A DNA stretch of 64,000 bases from Lyophyllum atratum (GCA_014905825.1 JACGCN010000011.1:930001-994000), one strand, 5' to 3'; positions 12,412 to 24,554 are shown, numbered from the stretch's first letter. Notes: generated by a model from the sequence alone, not told the origin. Program-made: numbers and translations.

Positions 12412-14588
12412 TTACTCCTCCATAGCATCGAGATCAAGGATTGCCATCGCGTTGTTGGCCACAACATTGGCCGAGTGACCAGCCTGGGTGTTACTACCCG
12501 ATGGTAATCAGCATTGATCAGTAGAAGAGATCAAGAAAGACTGACGCGACTTCCTTATACAGATCCGCCATCAAGCGATGGTATGCTCCTGGTCGGTTGG
12601 TACGGATATTGTTGAGGAAGAGCTCATGGCCCCGGTAGACGTCTTCATAGGCATCCGCGTTGAACTCGGACTTCTTCAAGAAGCCGCTGCTCCAGTCTTC
12701 GATGGAAGCATAAGTCTATAATAAGATGGCATGTAAGTTAATTGAATATGGAAAAGGCAACGCGGGGCATACAGCAGTGGCTATCGTGCAGACCATCGGA
12801 AGAGGGATCTCCAGTTCCAAAGCTTGAGGACCGGTCTCGATGCTGGAGGTGAACCGAGATGCATGCTTGGTGGCGATTGATCCCCGTGTTCCCGAGAAGT
12901 AATACTCACGGATTGAGGAGATGATCATGGGGTGATGGAAGGGCTTTGTTCGATGCACCAGGTTGTTAGTCTATGATAGATATGTAAGTGGCCGTCATGA
13001 ACAGTGGTAGTTACATACCGGGCCTGTACGAGGGTAAATATAGTCACCAGTGGTAAGGAATCGTTTGACCATCTCCTGACGCTCCTGGTTGGTCCCCTCG
13101 AGGCTGTACGATGTCTCTATCTTCGGAAGAGTAATCTTCTTTGCTCCGCAACGGACATTTGACAAACGTGTCGCCAGCTGTAATGGCGTGAGTTCGAAAG
13201 GTCAAGGATGACAAAGCAATCACCTACCAGGCGGGAAATATAGTCGCAAAGTGCTTTATCAATCGCAATACGGTCAGATAGTGCAAGGAATCCCAAGTCT
13301 TTTGCGATCCCGATCAACAACTGACAGAAGTAATCGTCGATCGTTGCAGGTGATGGATACGCATCAACAACAAGGGCGTCACCGGTCACTTGGCGTATAG
13401 CGGCTTTGATGAGCGCGTGGACTGGGGCAGGCTGGGCAGTGAGGGCGAGGTTCCTGGACCCAGGTGGAGGGGGTACATAATGTGCTTGAAGGGGCCATGC
13501 CGAATTGTCCTTTGGCTCCGGGGAGACAGCTTTAGCATCGGAAGCCTCAGGCTCAGCACTGCCCCACATTGGCACCTGACAGGCAATTAGTATGGCCCTC
13601 CAAGGTACTTATGGCCACATACCTCTGCGCGCCGTGCACGTGCACGGTGTGACGAAGCCACCTAGATCTAAGTTATAATAGGCGAAGATAGATGGAGTCG
13701 ATCCCACGTACAGGTTCTTGCTTGACAGGTCCTTCATCATCAAGATTGTCGTCGACTTCTTCCTCGCCCCCAAATTCAGAGGCTGTGGTGAACTCGACAT
13801 CATGATGAGAGATGACCTCATCCTCACCATCGTCACGGCCAGCATCAGTCTGGGCAGCCCAACGTGGGCGCTTCGCAAAAGTCATCAGCCTTTGTAGTTA
13901 AGTTCTATATGTAGCCTTACCTCAGCCATGAGAGTCATCTTGAGAGACGTAGGGTCAAGTACTTCGAGATCTTCATCATCTTGCTCATCCTCCTCGTCAC
14001 GCATGTCCTCTTCATGGTCTTGGCCATACTGGTCAGTGTCTTCGTTGTCAGAAGGGCAGGGCTCATCGAAGTCCTCTCCATCTTCAGAGGTAATCTCGGC
14101 TGGAGGCTTACGTGTCGAACGTGACGAAGCTGCAAAGAGCATTAGTATTACTAGTCATAGATGTACAACAATGTCATTCTTACACACTACGGTTGATGCA
14201 GTTGCACGACGGGAGGGACGGGTAGTGGGAACCGGAACACCTATGGTGACTTCAGCATCAGGAAGGCTATCATGAAAATAAGATAGACCTTTGGCTTTCT
14301 TCGCAACCTGCGGCTGGCTGAAGGAGGGAGATGCAGGTCGTTTTTGGCGAGCAGCTGGTGCTGCACCTCGAGGGGCCACGGTCGACCTGGAAGAGCGAGC
14401 TCGCACTGTCAGAAACGTGGGTGAGAGTATGATACATGTTGCATACGTGGCGTGAACATACCTTGAGAAGGGGCATTCACGTCTACAGCTTCTTTCTTCT
14501 TGCTGCTTCTAGGCAAGGTTGGCCGCTTTTCGACAACAGGTGCACTTTTCGCTGTGCGGGGCTTCGGTGCGGTAGCGGCCTTTGGCAT
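12412..14588 (-). CDS. DUF6532 domain protein carried by the transposon
   Basis: Multi-exon minus-strand gene inside the transposon. It starts at the ATG at 14588 (MPKAATAPKPRTAKSAPVVEKR, basic Ala/Pro-rich) and ends with ILDLDAMEE and the TAA at 12412-12414. The middle is strongly acidic (exons near 13673-14142: DEEDEQDDEDLEVLDP). The C-terminal half (13575 to 12420) contains VHALIKAAIRQVTGDALVVDAYP, TTGDYIYP, HHPMIISSIREYYF, LPMVCTIATA and YRGHELFLNNIR, the pattern I associate with DUF6532, a domain expanded in Agaricomycetes. Biochemical function is unknown. Its position inside the element, divergent to the transposase with starts 294 bp apart, suggests an accessory transposon protein. Family assignment is from memory of the fold pattern, so moderate confidence. 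Confidence 0.72.
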
Positions 14589-14609
14589 AATTAGGAGGGT
14601 ATTGAAATA

Positions 14610-14740
14610 GAGACTAAAGGAGCGGCGAGTGTGGGGTAAGTAGTATGAGAAAAGTAGAGGAATTGAACGAGATGAAACAGAGATTAGAGGAGCGGCGAGG
14701 TGCAGGGTATGTAAAATGAGAAAGGAGGGTTGGAGGGGAA
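14610..14740. repeat. 70-bp direct repeat in the divergent promoter
   Basis: Two imperfect copies spaced 70 bp apart, each beginning GAGA(C/T)TA(A/G)AGGAGCGGCGAG (from 14610 and from 14680) and continuing through a TATGAGAAA/AATGAGAAA block. They lie between the DUF6532 start (14588) and the transposase start (14883), so they may be promoter or transposase-binding repeats; that role is inference. Confidence 0.6.
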
Positions 14741-14882
14741 ATTTACGGAATGAATCGGGAGACCAGCATGTTTTATACCACGAGGTTTTATTGAGTGTGA
14801 TGGCGGAGTTGTGCTGCGATATCGAACAAGATCGCGCCATCTTGAAGGATGTACCCAAATCCCCTCTTGCAAGTCGAACATT

Positions 14883-17800
14883 ATGCATGCCATCTGTGAA
14901 GGCTGTGGAGTGTCAGTCAAACGGAATGGCCTCAAAAACCATATACACAAAAGCAAAGACCCCCGTTGCAAAGCCAAGGAACAGCGACATATCAGATCTA
15001 CAACGACATTTCCTTCCGCCGGCATACCACAACCAGATGTCTTCGAGTCTGATCTAGAAGATATTCCGCACGATGACGAGAGGATTCTAGTTGACCCAGT
15101 TGGTGACTTCTTCGGTGATTACACTGAATGCGGTGAGTCAATTTCAACCGAGGATGGCCGCATAATGATGATCATACCCACCTCAGATGACGAAGCCCTG
15201 GAACCAACAGAAAATGTTATTGGAGAGTTTGAGGACGATGATGACGAGGAAGACTTACTCGACGCTGCAAATGCAGCACAGGAAGTGGGATTGGAGCCGC
15301 CACGTGAGCATCCACCGGTCTATCAGCTACCAAAGGGAGAAGAGAACGACATGTCTGATTCTCGCCGAGGACCCGCCATGAGACTACGAGGTGGTGCTGA
15401 GGAGTCACTATCAAAGAAACCATTCGTCGTCAAGTTCCCTGTATCCACAGCAGGTGCAGTTTACTCACGAGACGACCCGACGACAAACCAGCAATATACA
15501 CAGGATCTTGGCAACATAAACAACTCGTTTGCGCCATTTGCATCACAGTTGGAGTGGGAGATGGCTCGATGGGCGAAGCTACGTGGCCCAAGCTCGACTG
15601 CCTTTACTGAACTGATGAAGATTGACGGTGTCAGTGTTTGTATTTCTGTGAGATAAAAAATGGGATTACTCACCTTTTGTCTCCAACAGGTCTCTGAGAA
15701 GCTTGGGCTCTCCTTCAAGAGCACAAAGGAGCTTAATAAAATGATCGACGAGTCCCTTCCAGGAAGGCCACGCTTCCAACGGCATGAGGTGTTGATTGGG
15801 GATGAAGTGTGTGAAGTATTCTTTCGCGATGTCATTGCGTGTATTCGGGCGTTGTTAGGGGATCCCGATTTCGCGGTATATCTTGTCTTCGTTCCTGAGA
15901 AGCATTATGCGGACGGCGCAGAAACGATTCGGATGTATCATGACATGAAAACTGGCAAGTGGTGGTGGTCAACTCAGGTGAGCGTTGTTTGGTTGTGGGT
16001 CCATGTGTACTAGACTCACACGCTGCGCGTCAACTGCAGGAAATGCTCGAAAAGGACAAACCAGGTGCTACGATTGTCCCAATCATCATTTCCACCGACA
16101 AGACACAGCTCACACTGTTCCGCAATAAATCTGCATACCCAATTTATCTCACTATTGGAAACATCCCTAAGGAGATCCGCAGTAAGCCTTCAAATCGCGC
16201 GTATGTGCTGCTCGGCTACCTCCCAACAACCCGATTAGAGAATGTCACCAACAAAACTGCTCGACGGCGGTTACTTGCTAACCTTTATCATGCATGCATG
16301 GCCCGGGTTCTGGCTCCATTGAAGTCAGCTGGGAAGGATGGGGTTTATATGACCACTGGGGATGCCCTTACCCGTCGCTTCCACCCACTTTTGGCATGCG
16401 TCGTTACGGACTATCCTGAGCAGGTATTGACGACCTGCACCTACACTGGAGAATGCCCATCTTGCGACGAGCCTCGTGACGAGCTTGGTGAGTATAATCG
16501 TGCAGATCCACCAAACCTCCGGGACCTGTCCAGAGTTCTCGAAATCCTCGATTCCTTCGAAACAGATCCTGCAGGCTTTCTTCAAGCCTGTAAACATGCG
16601 GGGGTGAAGCCTGTGGTAGACCCTTATTGGGTAGATCTCCCGTATGCTCACATCTATCGCTCTATCACCCCAGACGTCTTGCATCAACTGTATCAAGGCA
16701 TCTTGAAGCACCTCATCAGATGGGTTATAGCAGCATACGGCGCTACCGAAATCGATGCGCGCTGTCGCCGCTTGCCCCCTAACCACAACATCCGCCTCTT
16801 CATGAAAGGCATCTCGACATTATCTCGCGTCACAGGCCAAGAGCACGATCAAATGTGCCGGATCTTACTTGGGCTGATCATCGATGCCCCACTTCCCAAC
16901 GGACTATCGAGTGCCAGGCTCCTTTCAGCCGTTCGTGCGATGCTCGACTTCTTATATCTTGCGCAATACCCCGTTCACACGGACAAGACCCTAGAACTCC
17001 TCGAAGATGCACTCGAAGATTTTCACAAGAACAAGGATATCTTCGTTGATCTCGGGATCCGCGACTCGTTCAACATTCCCAAGCTCCATTGGGCTCAACA
17101 TTACACCTACGCCATCAAGCTTTATGGGACCACCGACAACGTCAATACGCAATACACCGAGCGTCTTCATATCGACCTGGCGAAGCAAGCCTACGCAGCG
17201 ACTAACCATAAGGACGAGTTCTCCCAAATGACGTTATGGGTGGAACGAAAGGAGAAGATCCTGCGGCATTCTCAGTATGTAAAATGGCGCTGCGAAGGCT
17301 CGCCAACATTGCCACAGAAAGAATGGTCTCCCCCTGGACTCGAACTCGACCGCACGCTCCATATGGCAAAGCACCCCACAGTTCGCGCCGTGTCACTCGA
17401 GCGCCTTTCTTCAGAATACGGTGCTCCCTTTTTCCGAACAGCCTTGGCCCGTTACGTCGCACTGACAAACGAGCCCAATCTCACGGCACACCAACTCGAG
17501 CGCCGCTTGTGGTCTGTCCGCATCCCTTTCACAAAGGTACCAGTCTGGCATCGGATCAAGTTTCTCCGTTCAGATCCTATGACAGGTGTCAATGCAACCG
17601 CCGATTCTATTCACGTTAGGCCGGCAAAGAAGGATGGCCGAAATCATGTGGTTCCCGGGCGTTTCGACACCGCACTTATAAACGACGGGACTGGTGAACT
17701 AACTGGGCTCCAAGGTGCGTTTGCCAAGCATGCTATCATTCAGCTCGTACTCATGTTAGATTTACTAAGGTTACCGTGTTGGCCGGGTGCGCATTGTATT

Positions 17801-18128
17801 CTCACTGCCCGAGAAATCACGAGGGATTCTTTTTACCAACACCGAAGCCCCCATACCACAGCATTTGGCCTATGTCGAATGGTACAGTCCACTTCAGGAC
17901 CCGGAGCGTCACCATGGCCTACACAAAATCAGTCAGCTCAAGGACCGCAACGGCGGTAGAATCTGTAGCATCATCCCCATAGGCAATATCCGCCGTAGTA
18001 TCCATCTATTCCCGAAGTTCGGACGCGTCGCACACCCAGAGTGGACAAGTAGCAATGTCCTCGATGTTTGTGACACCTTTTTTGTCAACACTTTCACTGA
18101 TCGACATTTATATCGAATCGCTTATTAG
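14883..18128 (+). CDS. Plavaka-family transposase
   Basis: Transposase of the element. The start is taken at 14883 (MHAICEGCGVSVKRNGLKNH), which opens with an N-terminal zinc-finger-like C-x2-C...H...C motif; the frame is open upstream to 14811. An acidic linker follows, then ASQLEWEMARWAKLRGPSSTAF. After introns near 15650-15690 and 15976-16039, the core continues with PIIISTDKTQLTLFRNKSAYP, RRFHPLLACVVTDYPEQ, CPSCDEPRDELG, LHQLYQGILKHLI and NTQYTERLHIDLAKQAYAAT, all characteristic of Plavaka transposases. An intron at about 17716-17770 leads to a final exon (YRVGRVRIVFSLPEK ... YRIAY, TAG at 18126-18128). Roughly 1,000 residues with no frameshift noticed. Acidic catalytic residues were not assigned individually. 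Confidence 0.85.
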
Positions 18129-18327
18129 CTGGAGAACCTTCGTCTATTGTAGATTAAATTACTTTCAATCGTTCAAAATGACCTCGAATTATTCATTATG
18201 GACAGAAATTTATCACCTACCATTCAATCTGGCGAAATTTAGCCCCGCTGAACACTATTTCTCGGAAACCGCCCGAATGACGAGATGTAGCTCAATCATT
18301 ATCACTTTGTGCTATTTCAGCGAGTAA

Positions 18328-18337
18328 GGTTTTCCTG
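18328..18337. repeat. Right terminal inverted repeat of the transposon
   Basis: GGTTTTCCTG, the exact reverse complement of the left end. Followed by AT and then the interrupted IRE1-paralogue exon (complement of SMSDLVH). Confidence 0.88.
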
Positions 18338-20189
18338 ATGGACAAGGTCAGACATGGAATGCGGGTAGCGTATGAGCGGGCTTGTAGGCGTCTCCATGAC
18401 ATATATGTCCCCCGACTGGGGCTCGATGACATACAGCTCCTGGGACTTCGTTTCGTCCGGGTCATAATCGATATGGGTAGCATGAACGAGAGGCGTCAAA
18501 ACCGACGCTGCGGACTCGATTACGCTGGTCGGGGGAGAAAAAGACGAGGTCGACCATAGAAGATGCCCAGTTGTCCTGTTCAGTCCATGGAACTTGCCAT
18601 CTACTGAAGCAACCAGTACGATATCAAGAAGTTCCAGGTCGCCTGCCGTGGTGGAGTTGACATGGGCGTCGCTCGGGTCTGAGACGAAGTCGGGCAGGGC
18701 CCAGTTGACAAGAGCATGGTATTTGCCTGCCAGAGCAGACTTCAATGAAATGGCCTCCGCGTGTGTTGCAGAAATGAGCACAATGAGGGCCAATGCGGTG
18801 AGATAGAGCAGTGGGGTCATTCGAATGGCCGAACGGTAGTAAGACAAGCGTGTGGTAGCCTCTTGTTATGTATAGATCATACTGTAAGGATCCCTGGATG
18901 CTGCCTGAGTCTTGCCTGGATAGCTGATCAAACAAGGTGCATATAGAGTTTTGAACGATCAGTGGCTGTACAATCTCTGCGCTCTCCAATGTCCACGTTA
19001 GACAATTCAGTGACCGCAGGGATCAGTATGTGCTTACCTGCACGTCGACGTGGACCTATAATACGTATGTCGGAAAAATCTTCGGCAATGTCCCAAAGGT
19101 TTACTCCCCGTGGCAGTGAGATTTGGTGATTCTTCTCACATCTATCCCTTCCTGATCATTGCTTGGACTCGTACAGAGGTATGAACACTAGATCTGTCCT
19201 GGTTATCTAGGCTATTGTATTTTGTTTGTTGGAACCAAGATCGATATCGCGGAAGTCCGGGAACCGAAGAGTCCGAAGGAGAGCTGGCTGTGGCTGTACA
19301 ACGAGCAAGTCACCGTTTCATCCCACCGACGTGCCAGCGTTTGCTTGGCGTTTACCAGTCTGCAACCGTGCACATATATGCTCTTCTCTACACCTACGCA
19401 TCCGGTGAACGCTTGGGAATTGCTAACTTGTGTCATCCAGGACATGTGATGTAAATGCAGACTTTTCCTCGTATTATTCGTGGATCAAACGACAAGTTGA
19501 AGTTGGTGCGTAGGTTGCGGACGACAGGGCTATTACAACTATATTGATCCTCTCTATCAAGGTTGCCTGTGGACTTTACGTTGCGCTAGAGTCGATGTAC
19601 GACAGCTTCAGGACATGTAGCTTTTTCTTGGCAAACCCCGCCGTGGCCCACGCAGCCCGCGAAGAATTCACTGCTCAATATTCAATCCTCATCATTTCGT
19701 TTTTGTCCGTCTTTGTCAGAGGCGAGTGGCGGATTTCTGGCCATGCTTGCCTCAATAAGACTCCACGTTGCGGGTCAGAGAAACATAGGTATCTTCTCTA
19801 AGGGCCAAGCCATCCGCAAGTGTATCCGCAAATGCTACTACTCTCGAATCAAGCGCATGCGGGAGCACCCGGCCTGGCTCAAGGTCGAAGACATCAATGT
19901 TGAACACCTTCTTGCTCTTGACCTAGTTCGGTGTACCATGAACAACATGGAGAAATCTGCGACGTCACACTGTGCTTTCTCGAGGTCCTCGAGTTCTACA
20001 AACCCGCGCCATCATCCTCGACCTTCCTGCAAAATGCCACCTCCGGATGGCTCCCTCTTTGCGGTTATTCGAAAGAGGTTCAAGGATGGAATAAAGTCAC
20101 TGCTCGTACGCCATTTTCAACAGCTGTGAGGTTTGGCAAAAGCATAGAGGACATACACATGAATTTGGATACAAATCTCCTCTTGCTGC

Positions 20190-20944
20190 ATATTCTTACA
20201 ACGAGAGGGGAGTGAGATGCCTCCGACAAGCTCTCTGCGAAGAGAGACAAAGCCTTGAGGAACCTGGGATCCGTCTCCGATGCAGAGGAACAGCACATTT
20301 TGCGGAGGTCAATATAAATTCGCTCTTATGGTCCTACAGAGGTCGAGAGTGCGCGGCGGTTTTTCCAGGACATCGTCGGGTCCGAGGAGATGTCTTACTC
20401 TCCTCGGCTACTGGCCGCGGCTGACTTTTGGCTGATCGAAATCGCATTCCGACAAAAAGACGTAGAGAGCTCGAAAGGCTCACCTTGACGCACGGGAGAA
20501 GGACCACAAGGCAACCAACTACTTGCTGACGCTAGCTGGTTATGCTGCTATGGTCGATGAATTCCCTGAGGCGAGAGGTCTCATCAACGGAGCGGTTGCG
20601 GAGGCGAGCACGAAGGGGAATGTGCTTGCATCTATATTGCTGCCTGCGTCGAACTACGGGCAGGGGAATATGAGGCTGCTCGCGACCTCTACCTTCAGAC
20701 AACCGAGGATTCGGATATATTGTCTGAACTACTATACAATGCAAGGGTTAAACGAGCCCTCGGCGAGCTTGCCTTGTTGGAGAAGGATCTCCTTAGCGCG
20801 CGGCAACGGTTTGAGGATACTCGAACATCATGCGAAGCGATGGGTATCTCTTCGAATGGCTTGTATTACTGTGACTTATACGCACACCTGTACGATTGTT
20901 TAGCGGGCTTGAAGCAATTCCAGGAAGGTTTCATTCCCTTGTAA
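20190..20944 (+). pseudogene. Relic of a TPR-repeat (possibly STAND/NLR-type) protein
   Basis: Fragments of a tetratricopeptide-like region are spread over shifting frames: DFWLIEIAFRQKDVESSKAHL, FPEARGLINGAVAEASTKGN, ACVELRAGEYEAARDLYLQ, then ALGELALLEKDLLSARQRFE and CEAMGISSNGLYYCDLYAH, ending at 20944. The helix-turn-helix cadence (ALLEKDLLSARQRFEDTR) resembles the TPR tails of Agaricomycete NLR-like or kinase-associated proteins. Frame changes without good splice sites and the lack of an upstream domain argue for a decayed gene. Sequence from about 19200 to 20190 may belong to the same relic but shows nothing I can name. Confidence 0.5.
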
Positions 20945-21903
20945 CTAGGTTGTATAGTCGGACGATCTCTTTCAAACGCAGTATACTACTCAGTCAGTGG
21001 CTAGATGATATTATATTTGATCGTTTATTGAGTGTGAAACGCAGGAAGGGCCGCATGTTGTAGGTATGCATAATAGCAATAGCTAATCATGACTGTCATC
21101 TGCGAGGGATCATAAAGGCTGAAGATAAGGCAGAACGCCGCAACGCGCCACCTTGAGCGTATTGGAGCTACGCATGCGCAAGAAACCGTCATCATGAGAT
21201 ATTTAAATACATTCTTCCAGGGTCATGGACTCGGAAATGGATCGAGTTGTGATCGAGATGGATCTATAGACGTATCGACAGGATCAACCACCAATTCGGA
21301 GATGTAGTCGATACAGACAAATGCACTGCAAGGTTGGGAAGATCGTGCCGCGGCCCGGCGAGTCCGATCAAAATTCGCATACTCTATTTGACGTAAGCAA
21401 ATTTAAAAATGCTTCCGAATCCAAACCACACTGTGCCTGGCCCTGCCTGGCCTTGCTTGCGGTGGCAGTGAACTGAATTTGAACTGGATCTCCATCTTTC
21501 TGACCATCTGTCGAACCTGAATGCTGCATGAAGTCGACGTATGCAATGAAGAATTGTAGAGAAACCGGAAGGTTATGGCCTCCTAGGCCCCGTCTTCTAT
21601 CGAACTGGCAGGCAAGACAATAGGCTTATTGTCTTGCAGGTGGGTCACGTTCTGACCATCGTTCATTGTCTCTCTAACCAAGGCACAAAAGCGTTCTCAC
21701 ATCTCTTGTTGTTGTCGAGCCATGTAGCTTTTTGTTCGGCGTCCTGTCTGGACGTTTCAGCAATGATTTAACCGTAGGGGTAACGACGAGTGCCATAGTT
21801 GCTCCGCCTTTCCACCCCCCCATAATTCTCCTTCCGAGTGAAACGTGAGTAATTAGAAACTTGTAACTGGAACCACCCTCATTCCGCTGCTTCCTCACGC
21901 AGG
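20945..21903. other. Intergenic region, no gene seen
   Basis: About 960 bp with no supported coding sequence. A short palindromic run (gacaataggcttattgtc, about 21617-21634) is present. Probably holds the promoter of the F-box gene that starts at 21904. Confidence 0.45.
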
Positions 21904-23796
21904 ATGAATATGTCACCAGGGCGTGGAATCGTACAGCTACCCCCCATTGACGGGCCTGCTCCGAAAACTTTCGATATTCGAAAGTACAGGACTGCAGCCG
22001 TGCGTTTTATGTCTTGTATCTCTTTATGTGAAGCTAACCATTGTCTTTATTAGACTACTCTGCTCAGAGCAGGCCGCGTCAATGAGCTCAGAAAGGCCAA
22101 TAGGACGCTTCCAGCTTGTAGCCTTCCAGTCGAAGTCCTGCAGCAGATCTTCATCATTTGCGCCCAATCTTCCTTCAAGATTCCCGCATGGTCATGGGTG
22201 GATCTCACATTTGCCTGCTCGACCTGGCGCCAGGCAGCCTTAAACTGCCCTGAGCTCTGGAGCTACATCGATTTCTCTCATCCGAAATGGACCTCTCTTA
22301 CCCTTCATCGTTCACCAATGTATCCCGTCTCTGTAAGAGCGATGGTCGAAGCAAACAACCAACACGCCATCCACCGCACTCTTCACTACGCGCCCATGAT
22401 CCGCGACATACACCTAATCTCCAACATATACAATATTGGCCCTTTGATAGGGACACTGAAGAATCCTAATCGCTGTCTAGAGTCTCTCATAATTTCTATC
22501 TCACGACCTGACGATAACCATGACATTCGGTATTCCAAACGCTCCATCCCTCCCGGCGGGCCTCCAGTACCTTCTTTGAAATACTTGGAGTTGCATCGGG
22601 CTCCAATTAGTCTTGTTTCGCAACGTTATACCAACTTGCGCCATCTATCCCTTCATCATCTTCCCCTCTCCGAGCGCCCTTCGCGCCAAGATTTTCTTTA
22701 TCTCCTCGAACGCTTTGTAATGTTGGAGCACCTCACACTCGTCCATGCATTCCCGAAGACTATGGCTCTGGGAAGCCATAGCTCGGGACGCGCCATCCAC
22801 CTCCCCAACCTACTTTCCATGTCGTTGACTGGTTCCATTCAGGATCTGGTAAGCATATTGGAATGTATCATTCTTCGGCCCTCTGGACGCCTTCACTGTC
22901 ACGTTGACAGGATGGGAGATTCCAAGGCTAACTTCGGGAAGCTGGCCAACGTTATTGGGTCTCATTTTCACGGAACTGCGCGGGAGATGCCTCTTGATTC
23001 CCTCGTCCTCACGGGACGCGAGGAATCGCTACGGTTCACAGACGAGCATGAACGAAATTCCGAATTTCGGCAAACTCTGCGCATACGAGCGTTCGGAGTT
23101 ACCGAGGTCATGGAGCCCCTCCTAGACCTCGTCATCGGTCCAGACTGCCACACTATGCACGACGAAGTCCTTGTTTCCGCCCTTACATCAGTCTGGAATG
23201 CCCTTCCTTTGACAGACATTCATACTCTGACGCTTCAGAACCTCGACGTAATCACTCAGAAGTCGTGGCCGAAATTGTTACCCTCCCTCCCCTATCTCCG
23301 TGTTATCGACATCGGTGGACACCCCCCAAGCGGCTTGCTTTGGGCCCTCCTTCTCAACGCCCGCTCTCACTCTCATCTGGAACACGACGACATGAGCTCT
23401 ATGCTTCTTCCCGCTTTGGAAGACATCTACCTCCACAATGTCGACTGCTTCGCCGGTGGACTGATGGTGTCGTCTTCCGGCCCAGTCAATTCCCACAGTG
23501 ACCTCGACGATTCGCGCTTCTTGGAGGTCTTCTTTGCTTATCTTGAAGAGCGTCAGCAGTGCGGGCTCGCAGCGAGGAGTCTCTCCATTTCGCGTTGTAG
23601 CAATGTCTCGATGGATATGCTAAATGATGTGACGGGGTGCGTCTCGCACTTACTGTGGGACCATCGTGGGCGGTACAAAGATGGAGCTATCCAGCTGGAA
23701 ACAGACAAGTCTGCTGTTTATCGCAGTCACTGGCCGTCCAAGCCCCCGACTCGCCGCCATTATTTCAGATTGCGGACTTTGTTACAGCTGGATTAA
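21904..23796 (+). CDS. F-box protein with LRR-like C-terminus
   Basis: Likely substrate-recognition subunit of an SCF ubiquitin ligase. Exon 1 is 21904-21999 (MNMSPGRGIVQLPPIDGPAP), the intron GTGCGT...TAG is 22000-22053, and exon 2 is 22054-23796; frame is preserved (KYRTAA|TTLLRAGRVNELRK), giving 612 residues. The F-box follows directly: LPVEVLQQIFIICAQS, VDLTFACSTWRQAAL, CPELWSYIDFS. The remainder has irregular leucine-rich segments (LKYLELHRAPISL, LRHLSLHHLPLSE, MLEHLTLVH) typical of the large, fast-evolving Agaricomycete F-box family. The substrate cannot be predicted. Confidence 0.85.
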
Positions 23797-24554
23797 GGGG
23801 GTCTTTTCTTGACAGATCTGCGTTCACTGCCTGGAGCGATGAACGTAGTTACTGTTCCTCACTATTAGTAGCTTCTATTCGCGATATTTTTGTCACGGCG
23901 ACGACCACGCCCGATTCTAAACATCGATCAGGATCATGACCGAATCACGACTTGTATGCTGTGCAATTGTAGTCTAGGGCTACCGAGTTGCCGTCGTCAG
24001 ATAATTTTAGAGACACGATAGGCATGAAGTATGAAGGCATGGTACGGCAGGTCACCGTGCGCGATCTCGATGTCGCGGCTATCTCATGTCTACATGTTCT
24101 GATTGCGAGTCGGAGCCGTTGAAGGCCGGCGACAATATGTACGTGTCTTTTCGTCAACTCCGCATGTACGCAAATGTCATTCTTGGACATTTGGCAGCAA
24201 GATGAGCAAGGGCTACATCATCAAGTTACCACGGAGCCATCCATCTGCCATACCTACAATGGCTTCATTTGGAATCCTAATTGGCAGTGGCACTGACATA
24301 TTGTTACTGATCCCAAACGGCGATGCTTCGTGGAATTTCTCTTGCAGGATGAAAAGAAATCCCAAAAATATACTTGCATATCGAGATTCCGTACGGTTAG
24401 AGCATTTAGTTCACATAGATCATGATGGGATGGTCACTCATCGTGATCAGAGTAGACTAAGAAAGGAGTCCAAGAGATAAGATATATTTAGACAAAGTTG
24501 TGCATCGGCATCTTCCGAGTCAAAATTAGCCACTGTTTCTTGGATTTGCCCTCC
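23797..24554. other. Intergenic region, no gene seen
   Basis: About 760 bp between the F-box gene and the JIP5-like gene. Short open frames are present but none shows recognisable features. Promoter of the downstream gene is expected here. Confidence 0.45.

Larger units (their letters stand above)
11874..18337. mobile_element. Plavaka-like DNA transposon inserted in the IRE1 paralogue
   Basis: A 6,464-bp element with perfect 10-bp inverted termini, CAGGAAAACC at 11874-11883 and GGTTTTCCTG at 18328-18337, flanked on both sides by AT (11872-11873 and 18338-18339), which fits a 2-bp target duplication. Removing the element and one AT rejoins the interrupted IRE1-like frame (SMSDLVH-VDMSPF, compared with SMSELVDMSPF in IRE1), which fixes both ends precisely. 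It carries two divergent genes: a Plavaka-family transposase on the plus strand and a DUF6532 protein on the minus strand. Both appear free of obvious internal frameshifts, suggesting a fairly young, possibly autonomous copy. Confidence 0.9.
10829..18847 (-). pseudogene. IRE1 luminal-domain paralogue split by a transposon
   Basis: Second, diverged copy of the 5' half of IRE1, on the same strand and immediately upstream of it. The 5' piece (18847 to about 18340) encodes a signal peptide (LLYLTALALIVLISATHAEA), DIVLVASVDGKFHGLNR and ELYVIEPQSGDIYVME. The rest resumes at 11871 (MSPFSYDSTGGNRVF, TKDDVYIQSLPSGE, VGMVKETGSLF, FVMSPARFPHVL). Intron positions match IRE1, so the duplication was at DNA level. 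The frame stays open across the transposon junction and through the luminal domain until a TGA at 11007-11009. Beyond it, homology continues out of frame to about 10829 and stops before the transmembrane segment. No kinase or RNase sequence is present. The 6.46-kb element at 11874-18337 now separates the halves, so the locus is called a pseudogene today. Confidence 0.88.
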
